Shown piece by piece: positions 1 through 8,316 of a stretch of DNA of 64,000 nt. Under the pieces are notes generated by a model. It made no database searches. It saw only the letters and a list, made by a program, of their open reading frames with translations, and was not told the origin of the DNA. Location: assembly GCF_014302995.1 (NCBI RefSeq), contig NZ_CP060295.1, positions 2,294,001 through 2,358,000 on the forward strand, read 5' to 3'. The translations under genes and the position numbers were made by a program. The DNA is from Variovorax sp. PAMC26660 (GTDB lineage: Bacteria; Pseudomonadota; Gammaproteobacteria; Burkholderiales; Burkholderiaceae_C). How positions within the stretch are numbered: position 1 is the stretch's first letter; the number at the start of each line of letters is the position of its first letter.

Positions 1-1
1 G

Positions 2-49
2 TTGGCGGGGCGACACGAAGTGCGCGAAGCCCGGGGGCGAGTCAAGTGA
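2..49 (+). CDS. Response regulator, C-terminal end only (tentative)
   Basis: Only one frame at the left edge closes with a stop that overlaps the next start: it runs from base 2 to a TGA at 47-49 and gives about 15 residues ending in RGRVK. That stop overlaps the GTG start of the sensor kinase in a GTGA arrangement typical of translationally coupled two-component pairs. That it is an OmpR/TctD-type response regulator is inferred purely from this position; the visible residues carry no diagnostic motif. Confidence 0.35.
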   Translation: MAGRHEVREARGRVK

Positions 50-1491
50 AGCTGTTCCAGCGCGCCCAGCGCTCCCTGTTCGGCGAAATCCTCGACTGGA
101 TGCTCACGCCGCTGCTGCTGCTGGTGCCGGTGAGCATCGGCGTCACCTGGCTGGTGGCGCAGGGCATCGCCAACGCGCCCTTCGACCGCGCGCTCGAACA
201 CAACATCAAGGCGCTGGCCGAACTGGTGACGGTGAAGGAGGGCGAAACGCAGTTCGCGCTGTCGCAATCGGCACGCGAGATCCTTCGGGCCGACGATGCC
301 GGCCACGTGTACTACCAGTTGGTCGACGGCCACGGCGCGCTGCTCGGCGGCGAGCGCGATCTGCCGCATCCCAATGTCGACGAGCCGCCGGGCCCGAACG
401 TCGTGCTGCTGCACAACAGCGAGGTCCACGGCAAGCCGGTGCGCGTGGCCTCGCTCTGGATCGCCAGCGGCCGCGAAGAGGTGCCGGCCAGCCTGCTGCA
501 ACTGGCGGAGACGCGCGAGAAGCAGTCGGTGCTCGCCGCCGAGATCATCAAGGGCGTGCTGCTGCCGCAGTTCGCGATCCTGCCGTTGGCGGTGCTGCTG
601 ATCTGGCTGGCGCTGGTGCGCGGCATCAAGCCGCTGTCGGTGGTGGAGGCGCGCATTCGCGAACGGCGCCCCGGCGACCTGAGCCCGCTCGACGAATCTT
701 CGGTGCCGCTCGAAGTGGTGCCGCTGGTGTCGTCGGTGAACGAGCTGCTGAACAAGCTCAACGATTCCATCGACACGCAAAAGCGCTTTCTGGCCGATGC
801 GGCGCACCAGCTCAAGACGCCGCTGGCGGGCCTGCGCATGCAGGCCGACCTGGCCCAGCGCGAAGGCGCCAATGCCGACGAGCTGAAGCAGTCGCTCAAG
901 CAGATCGGCCGCGCCAGCGTGCGCGCCACGCACACGGTGAACCAGTTGCTGTCGCTCGCGCGGGCCGAAGGCACCAGCGCCATGACCCACCAGCAGCCCT
1001 GCGACCTGGCGCGGCTCACCATCGAGGTGGTGCGCGAGGCCGTGCCGCGCGCGATCGAAAAGCGCATCGACCTGGGCTACGAGGGCGCCCAGACGGGTGC
1101 GCCCGGCGTCATGTTCGACGGCAACCCGACGCTGCTCAAGGAGCTGGTGCGCAACCTGGTCGACAACGCGCTCAACTACACGCCCTCGGCGCCCCCCGAA
1201 CGACCCGGCCGGATCACCGTGCGCGTGCTGGCCGACCCCTTCGGCCATGTGCTGTTGCTGCAGGTGGAAGACAACGGCCCGGGCATCGCGGAGTCCGACC
1301 GCGAGCTGGTGTTCGAGCCCTTCTACCGCGTGCTCGGCAACGAGGCCGACGGCTCGGGGCTGGGCCTGCCGATCGTGCGCGAGATTGCCAACCAGCACCG
1401 CGCGCAGGTGAAGCTCGAAGACGCGCACCCCGGCAAGCATTCGCCGGGAGCGCTCTTCACGGTGCGCTTCGAGGGCGAGCACCTGGAGTGA
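46..1491 (+). CDS. Two-component sensor histidine kinase (TctE/QseC-like)
   Basis: An inner-membrane histidine kinase of 481 residues that autophosphorylates and passes phosphate to a response regulator. A transmembrane helix lies near residues 17-40, then a periplasmic domain of about 125 residues, a second helix at about 170-192, a HAMP-like linker, a dimerisation domain with the phospho-acceptor His254 in AAHQLKTP, and an ATPase domain with N-box Asn374 (LVDNALNY), G1 DNGPGI at 409-414 and G2 GSGLGL at 436-441. The architecture matches kinases with the 2CSK_N sensor domain such as TctE, which in related bacteria control tricarboxylate uptake; the ligand here is unknown. The GTG start is chosen because it overlaps the stop of the upstream partial gene. 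Confidence 0.93.
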   Translation: MKLFQRAQRSLFGEILDWMLTPLLLLVPVSIGVTWLVAQGIANAPFDRALEHNIKALAELVTVKEGETQFALSQSAREILRADDAGHVYYQLVDGHGALLGGERDLPHPNVDEPPGPNVVLLHNSEVHGKPVRVASLWIASGREEVPASLLQLAETREKQSVLAAEIIKGVLLPQFAILPLAVLLIWLALVRGIKPLSVVEARIRERRPGDLSPLDESSVPLEVVPLVSSVNELLNKLNDSIDTQKRFLADAAHQLKTPLAGLRMQADLAQREGANADELKQSLKQIGRASVRATHTVNQLLSLARAEGTSAMTHQQPCDLARLTIEVVREAVPRAIEKRIDLGYEGAQTGAPGVMFDGNPTLLKELVRNLVDNALNYTPSAPPERPGRITVRVLADPFGHVLLLQVEDNGPGIAESDRELVFEPFYRVLGNEADGSGLGLPIVREIANQHRAQVKLEDAHPGKHSPGALFTVRFEGEHLE

Positions 1492-1557
1492 GCCTGTCCG
1501 CTGAAAAGTGCAGTGCCAGTGCGGCGCATGCTCGCGCGCGGTGCCGGCTCGGGTGGA

Positions 1558-1755
1558 TCAGGGCGCGGGTGCGCTGACCTTGGGTTCCTTGCGGATCTGC
1601 AGCCACTCGGGCCGGATCTGCCGCGCAAGCCGTTGCGGCTCGCGCTCGTTGAGGCCGGCCGGGGCCAGGCCGAAACCGACCAGATCACCGCGCGCCCACA
1701 GGAAGTAGCCGGCGTTGGCCAGCAGCAGGGCGACGAGTACCAGGCGCAATTTCAT
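1558..1755 (-). CDS. Small single-pass membrane protein, possibly a truncated SPOR-type protein
   Basis: The predicted protein has 65 residues: a hydrophobic N-terminal helix (about residues 3-20), a short linker with EREPQRLARQIRPEWLQI, and a proline-rich end. It starts 5 nt after the birA stop on the same strand, so it is probably translated from the birA message. From memory, related genomes have a longer protein at this place whose N-terminus looks similar (helix, then 'EPQRL..QI.P') and which ends in a peptidoglycan-binding SPOR domain. No SPOR domain is present here, so this may be a natural short form or a remnant. Function unknown. Confidence 0.6.
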   Translation of the reverse strand: MKLRLVLVALLLANAGYFLWARGDLVGFGLAPAGLNEREPQRLARQIRPEWLQIRKEPKVSAPAP

Positions 1756-1760
1756 CCGCG

Positions 1761-2579
1761 TCAGAAGGCCATGCCGCGAGGGCGCACGCTCACTTCGTCG
1801 CTGGTGATCAGTTGCAGGCCGGCGTCGGTGCGCACCTGCAACTCGCCACCCCAGGCCACGCCTTCGCACAGGCCGGCGGTGCCGTCGCTCAGCACCACCT
1901 CGCGCCCGCGCAGCACGTCGCGCGCGGCAAAGCGTTCGGCGAATGGCGCGAAGCCGCCTTTCTCGAAGGCCAGCACGGTGCGCACCAGCGGCTCGGCCAT
2001 CTCGCGCAGCACCTCGGGCGCGCTCGCCTCGGGCCGCCACTGGCGCAGCCACGCGGGCGGCGTGCGCATGCCGTCGCCTTCGCGCGCGCCGATGTTGATG
2101 CCGATGCCGATCACGACGTAGCGCTGCCCGTCCTGCCGCGCGGCCTGCGGCATCGCGGTCTCGATCAGGATGCCGACCAGCTTGCTGTCGTTGACCCACA
2201 CATCGTTGGGCCACTTGAGCCCGATCTTGTGTTCGCCCGTCGGGTCGAGGCTTTCGGCCACGCTGACACCGACGGCGAGCGACAGGCCCGACCAGTCCGC
2301 GGGCGCCAGCGGCAGGCCCAGCGAAAAGGTGAGCGAGGCAGCGACCTCTTGCTGCGGCGCGCTTTGCCAGGGGCGACCGAGGCGGCCGCGTCCTGCCGTC
2401 TGGCGCTCGGCCACCAGCAGCACGGGCTCGGTGCGGCCGGCGCGCGCACGGCGCATCAGCTCGGTGTTGGACGAATCGACCTCGGCCACGGCCTCGACCG
2501 TGAAGCCCGGCAGCAGCGGCGCGACCGCTGCTGCGATCCGGTCTTCGAACCAGGCGGCCGTGGTGCTGCGGCTGTTCAT
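1761..2579 (-). CDS. birA: Biotin--[acetyl-CoA-carboxylase] ligase
   Basis: BirA activates biotin with ATP and attaches it to the carrier-protein lysine of acetyl-CoA carboxylase (AccB) and other biotin enzymes in the cytoplasm. The 272-residue protein shows the biotinyl-AMP loop GRGRLGR (63-69), KWPNDV (122-127), the ligase lysine in SKLVGIL (Lys133) and GIGIN (158-162). There is no N-terminal helix-turn-helix, so it is a monofunctional ligase rather than an E. coli-type repressor-ligase. The ATG lies 2 nt after the stop of the SET gene, so the two are probably cotranscribed. Confidence 0.95.
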   Translation of the reverse strand: MNSRSTTAAWFEDRIAAAVAPLLPGFTVEAVAEVDSSNTELMRRARAGRTEPVLLVAERQTAGRGRLGRPWQSAPQQEVAASLTFSLGLPLAPADWSGLSLAVGVSVAESLDPTGEHKIGLKWPNDVWVNDSKLVGILIETAMPQAARQDGQRYVVIGIGINIGAREGDGMRTPPAWLRQWRPEASAPEVLREMAEPLVRTVLAFEKGGFAPFAERFAARDVLRGREVVLSDGTAGLCEGVAWGGELQVRTDAGLQLITSDEVSVRPRGMAF

Positions 2580-2581
2580 GC

Positions 2582-3223
2582 TCAGTCCTTGTCGGACTTG
2601 TCTTTCTTGGCGGATTTCTTGTCCGCCTTCTTGTCGGCTTTTTTCCCGGCCTTCTTGTCAGCCTTCTTGTCAGCCTTCTTGGCTTCCTTCTTTTCGGCCT
2701 TTTTCTTTTCAGCCTTTTTCTTCGCCTTCTTCTTTTTCTTCTTCTCTTCGTCTTCGTCCTTGGGCGTCAGCAGCGTGCCGCGGCACTGCTCGGAGCCGCA
2801 CCAGCAGGGAAATTCGGACAGGAGCTTGGGCGTGTACGGCTCGTCGATGACCAGGCCGTAGTCGTAGTTGAGTTCTTCGCCCGCGGAGATGTTGCGCAGC
2901 GCCTTGATGAAAACGCGGCCATCGGTTTCATCGGCTTCGCAGTTCGGCTCGCACGAGTGGTTGATCCAGCGCGCGTCGTTGCCCTTGACGTTGCCGTCGA
3001 TCACACGCCCGTCATCGATGTGGAAGTAGAAGGTGTGGTTGGGCTGCGTCGGGTCATGCGGATGGCGGCGCAGCGCCTCTTTCCAGTTGATGACCTCGCC
3101 CTTGTATTCGATGAGCGTTTCGCCTTCGGCCAGGTCCTGCACGGCGAACACGCCGTTGCCATGAACATCGGAGCGCCGCATCTGAATTCGGCGGCCGGCG
3201 GAAAGTGGGGTTTTGGAAGGCAT
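2582..3223 (-). CDS. SET-domain protein-lysine methyltransferase with lysine-rich tail
   Basis: SET enzymes transfer methyl groups from S-adenosylmethionine to protein lysines. The first 150 of 213 residues form a compact SET domain: GNGVFA near the N-terminus, the cofactor/knot motif NHSCEPNC (88-95), GEELNYDY (115-122) and a post-SET zinc motif CxCxxxxC (Cys140, 142, 147). Residues about 155-213 are almost only Lys, Ala, Glu and Asp in KKAD-type repeats, resembling a histone H1 tail; this part could bind DNA or be a substrate itself. It leads the SET-birA unit and is divergent from topB. The substrate cannot be read from the sequence. Chlamydial SET proteins act on histone H1-like proteins, which makes a nucleoid target plausible. 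Confidence 0.9.
   Translation of the reverse strand: MPSKTPLSAGRRIQMRRSDVHGNGVFAVQDLAEGETLIEYKGEVINWKEALRRHPHDPTQPNHTFYFHIDDGRVIDGNVKGNDARWINHSCEPNCEADETDGRVFIKALRNISAGEELNYDYGLVIDEPYTPKLLSEFPCWCGSEQCRGTLLTPKDEDEEKKKKKKAKKKAEKKKAEKKEAKKADKKADKKAGKKADKKADKKSAKKDKSDKD
2625..2684 (-). repeat. 12-bp tandem repeat coding for the KKAD tail
   Basis: Five consecutive 12-bp units begin at 2625, 2637, 2649, 2661 and 2673. The units at 2649 and 2661 are identical (GCCTTCTTGTCA on the plus strand) and the others differ at a few positions. Each unit encodes four residues of the lysine-rich tail. The wider stretch of about 2585-2757 is strongly pyrimidine-biased on the plus strand. Such tracts are prone to slippage, so the tail length may vary between strains (inference). 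Confidence 0.8.
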
Positions 3224-3244
3224 CGCCGAAGTCTGTTAGTTTGA

Positions 3245-3279
3245 ATATGCACACATGCGCGTGTGCGCGTGCGCACGCG
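3245..3279. other. 35-nt alternating purine-pyrimidine tract (Z-DNA prone) in a divergent promoter region
   Basis: Every base from 3245 to 3279 alternates purine and pyrimidine without exception, mostly as GC and GT/AC steps, which is the sequence class that most readily adopts left-handed Z-DNA under negative supercoiling. It fills much of the 85 bp between the SET gene start (3223) and the topB start (3309). The alternation is seen directly; Z-DNA formation and any regulatory effect are inference. Confidence 0.75.
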
Positions 3280-3308
3280 GGAAGCCGCAGAGTATAGAGA
3301 GCCCTCAG

Positions 3309-6266
3309 ATGACAAAGACTTTGGTAATCGCAGAAAAGCCGTCGGTGGCACAGGACATCGTCCGTGCACTCACGCCGGTGGCCGGCAAATTCGACAAACA
3401 TGACGAACATTTCGAGAACGACAGCTATGTCGTGACCAGCGCTGTCGGCCATCTGGTCGAGATCCAGGCGCCCGAGGAATTCGACGTCAAGCGTGGCAAG
3501 TGGAGCTTTGCCAACCTGCCGGTGATTCCGCCCCACTTCGACCTGAAGCCGGTCGACAAGACAAAGACGCGCCTGAACGCCGTGGTCAAGCAGGCCAAGC
3601 GCAAGGACGTGACGCAACTCATCAACGCCTGCGACGCGGGCCGCGAGGGTGAGCTGATCTTTCGCCTGATCGAGCAGTACGCCGGCGGCAAGACGCCGCT
3701 GGGCAAGCCGGTCAAGCGCCTGTGGCTGCAGTCGATGACGCCGCAGGCCATTCGCGACGGCTTCGACCAGTTGCGCACCGAAAAGCAGATGCAGGGCCTG
3801 GCCGACGCCGCGCGCTCGCGCTCCGAGGCCGACTGGCTGGTGGGCATCAACGGCACGCGCGCCATGACGGCGTTCAACTCGCGCGACGGCGGCTTCTTCC
3901 TGACGACCGTGGGCCGCGTGCAGACGCCCACGCTGTCGGTGGTGGTCGAGCGCGAGGAGCAGATCCGCAAGTTCGTCTCGCGCAACTATTGGGAAGTGCA
4001 CGGCAGCTTCGCGGCCGAGGCCGGCGAGTATCCGGGCAAGTGGTTCGACGCCAACTGGAAGAAGGCCAACGCGCCGCTGCAGGCCAACGGCGAGCCCGAC
4101 CCCGAGCAGCGCGCCGACCGCGTGTGGAACGAGCAGGACGCGCTGGCCATTGCCAATGCCGCGCGCGGCAAGCCCGCCACGGTGACCGAAGAAAGCAAGC
4201 CCACCACGCAGGCCTCGCCCGCGCTGTTCGACCTGACCTCGCTGCAGCGCGAGGCCAACGGCCGTTTCGGCTTCAGCGCCAAGACCACGCTCGCGCTGGC
4301 GCAGAGCCTGTACGAACGCCACAAGGCGCTGACCTACCCGCGTACCGATTCGCGCGCGCTGCCGGAAGACTATCTGCCGGTGGTCAAGGACACCATGGGC
4401 ATGCTCGCCAACAGCGGCATGAAGCACCTGGCGCCGTTCGCCCAGCAGGCGGTCGACGGCAACTACGTCAAGCCCAACAAGCGCATCTTCGACAACGCCA
4501 AGGTGTCGGATCACTTTGCGATCATCCCCACGCTGCAGGCACCCAGCGGCCTGAGCGAAGCCGAGCAGAAGCTGTATGACTTCGTGGTGCGCCGCTTCCT
4601 GTCGGTGTTCTTCCCGAGCGCCGAGCACCAGGTGACCACGCGCATCAGCACGGTCGAGCAGGGCGGCAAGAAGTACCCGTTCCGCACCGACGGCAAGGTG
4701 CTGGTCAAGCCGGGCTGGCTCGCCATCTACGGCAAGGAAGCGCAGGACGACGAGAAGGAAGACGACAAGGACGGCAAGCGCCTCGTGCCGGTGAAGCCGG
4801 GCGAGATCGTCAACACCGAGTCGGCCGACATCAAGGGCCTGAAGACGCGCCCACCCGCGCGCTACTCTGAAGCCACGCTGCTCGGCGCCATGGAAGGCGC
4901 CGGCAAGACCATCGACGACGACGAGCTGCGCGAGGCCATGCAGGAGAAGGGCCTGGGCACGCCAGCCACGCGCGCGGCCACCATCGAAGGGCTGATCGCC
5001 GAGAAGTACATGCTGCGCGAAGGCCGCGAGCTGATCCCCACGGCCAAGGCCTTCCAGCTCATGACGCTGCTGCGCGGCCTGGGCGTGGAAGAACTGTCGA
5101 AAGCCGAGCTGACGGGCGAATGGGAATACAAGCTCGCGCAAATGGAAAAGGGCGCGCTCAGCCGCGACGCCTTCATGCGCGAGATCGCGGCGATGACCGA
5201 GCACATCGTCAAGAAGGCCAAGGAATACGACCGCGACACCGTGCCGGGCGACTACGCCACGCTCGAGACGCCGTGCCCCAATTGCGGTGGCGTGGTGAAG
5301 GAAAACTACCGCCGCTACGCCTGCACCGGCAAGACCGGCACCGGCGAAGACGCCTGCGGCTTCTCGTTCGGCAAGTCGCCGGCCGGGCGCACCTTCGAGG
5401 TGGCCGAGGCCGAGGCGCTGCTGCGCGACAAGCACATCGGCCCGATCGACGGCTTCCGCTCCAAGGCCGGCTGGCCTTTCACTTCGGAGATCGTCATCAA
5501 GTACGACGAGGAAGCGAAGAACTGGAAGCTGGAGTTCGACTTCGGCGACGACAAGAACGCCGAGAGCGGCGAGATCGTCGACTTCAGCGAGCAGGACACC
5601 GTGGGCCCGTGCCCGGTGTGCGGCGCGCCGGTGTTCGACCACGGCAGCAACTACGTCTGCGAGAAGTCGGTGCCGACCACTGCGCAGCCGACGCCCAGCT
5701 GCACCTTCAAGACCGGCAAGATCATCCTGCAGCAACCGGTGGAGCGCGCGCAGATGGAAAAGCTGCTCGCCACCGGCAAGACCGACCTGCTCGACAAGTT
5801 CGTGAGCATGCGCACGCGCCGCGCCTTCAAGGCCTTCCTCACGTGGAATGCTGAAGAGGGCAAGGTGACCTTCGAGTTCGCACCGCGTGAAGGCGGCAGC
5901 AAGTTCCCGCCGCGCAAGACCTTCGGCAAGCCAGCGGCAAAGACCGCGGCCGCCAAGAAGGTGGCAGCGAAGAAGACGCCCGCCGCCAAGAAGGCACCCG
6001 CCGCGAAGAAGGCGGCCACGCCACGCAAGCCGGGCACGGGCTTGAAGCCCAGCGACTCGCTGGCCGCGGTGATCGGCGCCGATCCGGTGGCGCGCACCGA
6101 GGTCATCAAGAAGCTGTGGGACTACATCAAGGCCAACAACCTGCAGGACGCGCAGAACAAGCGCGCGATCAATGCCGACGCCAAGCTGAAACCTGTGTTC
6201 GGCAAGGACCAGGTGACGATGTTCGAGCTTGCCGGCATCGTGGGCAAGCACCTCTCGGCGCTCTGA
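3309..6266 (+). CDS. topB: DNA topoisomerase III with C-terminal SWIB domain
   Basis: A type IA topoisomerase that cuts one strand, passes another and reseals it, decatenating DNA and removing negative supercoils. The 985 residues contain a Toprim domain (Glu9 in IAEKPS; DAGREGE at 109-115), the catalytic Tyr343 in LTYPRTDSR, two C-terminal zinc-finger-like regions (CPNC at 656-659; CPVC at 768-771), an Ala/Lys/Pro-rich H1-like linker (about 870-908) and a SWIB/MDM2-like domain (about 909-985, with LWDYIKANNLQD). It is much longer than E. coli TopB (about 650) because of the linker and SWIB. I chose ATG 3309 over an in-frame ATG at 3255 because MTKTLVIAEKPS aligns with the conserved Toprim start, and the extra residues would be encoded by the alternating GC tract. 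Confidence 0.95.
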   Translation: MTKTLVIAEKPSVAQDIVRALTPVAGKFDKHDEHFENDSYVVTSAVGHLVEIQAPEEFDVKRGKWSFANLPVIPPHFDLKPVDKTKTRLNAVVKQAKRKDVTQLINACDAGREGELIFRLIEQYAGGKTPLGKPVKRLWLQSMTPQAIRDGFDQLRTEKQMQGLADAARSRSEADWLVGINGTRAMTAFNSRDGGFFLTTVGRVQTPTLSVVVEREEQIRKFVSRNYWEVHGSFAAEAGEYPGKWFDANWKKANAPLQANGEPDPEQRADRVWNEQDALAIANAARGKPATVTEESKPTTQASPALFDLTSLQREANGRFGFSAKTTLALAQSLYERHKALTYPRTDSRALPEDYLPVVKDTMGMLANSGMKHLAPFAQQAVDGNYVKPNKRIFDNAKVSDHFAIIPTLQAPSGLSEAEQKLYDFVVRRFLSVFFPSAEHQVTTRISTVEQGGKKYPFRTDGKVLVKPGWLAIYGKEAQDDEKEDDKDGKRLVPVKPGEIVNTESADIKGLKTRPPARYSEATLLGAMEGAGKTIDDDELREAMQEKGLGTPATRAATIEGLIAEKYMLREGRELIPTAKAFQLMTLLRGLGVEELSKAELTGEWEYKLAQMEKGALSRDAFMREIAAMTEHIVKKAKEYDRDTVPGDYATLETPCPNCGGVVKENYRRYACTGKTGTGEDACGFSFGKSPAGRTFEVAEAEALLRDKHIGPIDGFRSKAGWPFTSEIVIKYDEEAKNWKLEFDFGDDKNAESGEIVDFSEQDTVGPCPVCGAPVFDHGSNYVCEKSVPTTAQPTPSCTFKTGKIILQQPVERAQMEKLLATGKTDLLDKFVSMRTRRAFKAFLTWNAEEGKVTFEFAPREGGSKFPPRKTFGKPAAKTAAAKKVAAKKTPAAKKAPAAKKAATPRKPGTGLKPSDSLAAVIGADPVARTEVIKKLWDYIKANNLQDAQNKRAINADAKLKPVFGKDQVTMFELAGIVGKHLSAL

Positions 6267-6269
6267 GCC

Positions 6270-7256
6270 ATGCAGCGCCGTCACCTTGCCGCCGCACTGG
6301 CTGCGGCAGCAGCGATGCTGGCGGGCGGCGCGGGCCTGGCCCACGCCGCCGCGTGGCCTGACAAGCCCGTCAAGCTGGTCGTGCCTTTCCCGCCCGGACA
6401 GGCCACCGACATCTTTGCCCGCGCACTCGCCGAACAGCTCGGCAAGCGACTGGGCCAGCCCGTGATCATCGACAACAAGGCTGGCGCGGGCAGCAACATC
6501 GGCACCGAGTTCGTGGTGCGCGCGCCGCCCGACGGCTACACGCTGGTGGTGGCTGGCAGCGCGATGGCGGTGAACCAGACGCTGTATGCCAAGCCGGGCT
6601 TCGACCCGCGCAAGGACCTGGTCGGCATCTCGCTGATCGCGAAGGTGCCGCTGGTGTTTCTGGCCACGCCCGAAAGCGGCATCCGCACGCTGGCCGACCT
6701 CACGGCGCGCGCGAAGGCCGAGCCCGGCCGGCTCAGCTACGCGAGCGCCGGCATCGGCGGCACGCAGCACCTGTCGGGGGAGATGTACAAATCAGCGGCG
6801 CACGTGTTCATCACGCACATTCCTTACCGGGGCAGCGGGCCGGCGCAGTCGGACTTTCTGGGCAACCAGATTCCGCTGATGGTCGATTCGGTGACGGCCG
6901 CGCTGCCGCACATCAAGGCGGGCAAGGCGATTGCGCTCGCGGTGACGTCGGCCACGCGCTCGTCGCAATTGCCCGATGTGCCCACCGTGCGCGAGTCCGG
7001 CGTGGCGGGCACGAAGAACTTCGAGGCCGTGGGCTGGCTCGGCCTGATGGCACCGCGCGGCACGCCGCCCGAGATCGTGGCGCGGCTGAACCACGAGGTG
7101 ACCGACATATTGAAGAGCGAGCAGATGGCGCGCTTCATCCGTGACCGGGGTTCCGAGCCGGCGCCCACGAGCGGACCCGAGTTCGACCGCTTCGTGGCGA
7201 GCGAGATCGGGCTCTGGGGTGCGGCGGTGAAGGCTTCGGGCGCCAAGCCCGAGTAA
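6270..7256 (+). CDS. Bug-family tripartite tricarboxylate transporter substrate-binding protein
   Basis: A periplasmic solute-binding protein of 328 residues. A signal peptide ends near residue 26-27 (GLAHA-A) and is followed by the Bug hallmark [15 protein letters not shown] and by [13 protein letters not shown] in the second lobe. Bug proteins capture carboxylates or related small acids for TctAB-type permeases; no tctA or tctB gene is nearby, so it is an orphan. Its ATG lies only 3 nt behind the topB stop, suggesting read-through from topB even though the functions look unrelated. The ligand cannot be predicted. Confidence 0.9.
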   Translation: MQRRHLAAALAAAAAMLAGGAGLAHAAAWPDKPVKLVVPFPPGQATDIFARALAEQLGKRLGQPVIIDNKAGAGSNIGTEFVVRAPPDGYTLVVAGSAMAVNQTLYAKPGFDPRKDLVGISLIAKVPLVFLATPESGIRTLADLTARAKAEPGRLSYASAGIGGTQHLSGEMYKSAAHVFITHIPYRGSGPAQSDFLGNQIPLMVDSVTAALPHIKAGKAIALAVTSATRSSQLPDVPTVRESGVAGTKNFEAVGWLGLMAPRGTPPEIVARLNHEVTDILKSEQMARFIRDRGSEPAPTSGPEFDRFVASEIGLWGAAVKASGAKPE

Positions 7257-7279
7257 TCAACGCGCGCAGCAAATGCCGG

Positions 7280-8206
7280 TCAGCGCAGGACCGGCGCCGC
7301 TGCCTCCCCGCTGCGGTCGACTTCGGCCAGCAGCCAGTTGCGGAAGTGATCGAGCGTGGCGAGTTGGCCGCGCCCTTCGGGGTAGCAGAACCAGTAGCCC
7401 TCGTTGCCGCGGTAGCCACCGCCGGGCAACGGCTCGTCCACCAGGCCCGAGGCAATTTCGTCCTGCACCAGGCAGCGCGGCACCAGCGCCACGCCCATGC
7501 CCACCATCACCGCGCGGATCATGGTCTGGAACTGGTCGAACTGCGGGCCCGCCAGCGGGTCGAGCCCGCGCACGCCGTGCGCCTCGCTCCATTGCACCCA
7601 CGACTGCGGCACCGTCACGTGGCGAAGCAGCGTGCAGCGGGCCACGTCCTGCGGGGTCTTGATCACGGCCTCGGCCTGCGCCGCGCGCGGCGCGATCAGC
7701 GCCACGTCCTGCCCCGCGAGGTAGTGCGAGCGGGCGCCGGGCCAGTGGCCGTCGCCGAACAGGATGGCGCAGTCGAGTTCGGGCCGCTCGAAGTCGTAGC
7801 CATGCACGAAGGGCACGAAATGCAGCGTGATCTGCGGATGGCGGCGCTGGAAATCGGGCAACCGTGGAATCAGCCACTTGGCGCCGAAGGTGGGCAGGGT
7901 GGACAGGTGCAGCGCGCCACCGCCGTCGCCGCTGGTAATCAGCTCCAGCGTGGCCGCCTCCAGTTGCGCGAGCAGGGCGCGCACCGCTTTCTCGTAGCGC
8001 TCCCCCGCAGGCGTGAGCGCCAGCCGCTTGCGGCTGCGCTCGAACAGCGGCGCGCCGATCCAGCGTTCCAGCTCTTGCACCTGCTTGCTGACAGCGCCCT
8101 GCGTGAGGTGCAGCGCCTCGGCCGCGCGCGAGACGCCACCGAAGCGCACCACCGTCGAGAAGGCGCGCAGCAGGTTCAGAGGCGGGTTGAGACGACGCAG
8201 TGACAT
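7280..8206 (-). CDS. LysR-family transcriptional regulator (GcvA-like)
   Basis: A DNA-binding regulator of 308 residues with a winged helix-turn-helix at about 10-69 (FSTVVRFGGVSRAAEALHLT...VSKQVQELE) and a periplasmic-binding-protein-like effector domain. It is divergent from the Bug and N-formylglutamate amidohydrolase genes and very likely controls them through the inverted repeat at 8224-8244. The effector may be a formylated or acylated amino acid, by association with the amidohydrolase; this is inference. Confidence 0.9.
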   Translation of the reverse strand: MSLRRLNPPLNLLRAFSTVVRFGGVSRAAEALHLTQGAVSKQVQELERWIGAPLFERSRKRLALTPAGERYEKAVRALLAQLEAATLELITSGDGGGALHLSTLPTFGAKWLIPRLPDFQRRHPQITLHFVPFVHGYDFERPELDCAILFGDGHWPGARSHYLAGQDVALIAPRAAQAEAVIKTPQDVARCTLLRHVTVPQSWVQWSEAHGVRGLDPLAGPQFDQFQTMIRAVMVGMGVALVPRCLVQDEIASGLVDEPLPGGGYRGNEGYWFCYPEGRGQLATLDHFRNWLLAEVDRSGEAAAPVLR

Positions 8207-8223
8207 GGCGAGATGCCCATTAA

Positions 8224-8244
8224 AACATTCCAGATCAGAATGTT
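8224..8244. promoter_or_regulatory. LysR-type operator, 7-7-7 inverted repeat
   Basis: AACATTC, seven bases, then GAATGTT is a perfect inverted repeat. It contains the LysR-box signature ATTC-N7-GAAT (T-N11-A). It lies 18 bp from the LysR start and 72 bp from the start of the divergent Bug gene, the usual place for an autoregulated LysR site. Confidence 0.65.
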
Positions 8245-8316
8245 AGCGGGTATATCCTTTGCTTCGAGTACTGCAGCAAATCGCTCCACCGCTCCCTGTT
8301 TCATTGGAAGAACCTC

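Noticed and set aside
2625..2684. Regular 12-bp repeats considered as a CRISPR-like array
   Set aside because: There are no spacers; the repeats are contiguous and in frame with the KKAD tail.
3255..3308. Upstream in-frame start for topB
   Set aside because: It would be encoded by the alternating purine-pyrimidine tract and adds residues before the conserved MTKTLVIAEKPS start.
3054..6770. Open frame of more than 1200 codons on the minus strand opposite topB
   Set aside because: The plus strand encodes a complete topoisomerase with all motifs. The antisense frame is low-complexity His/Arg/Gly/Leu sequence caused by GC-rich codon structure and has no recognisable domain.
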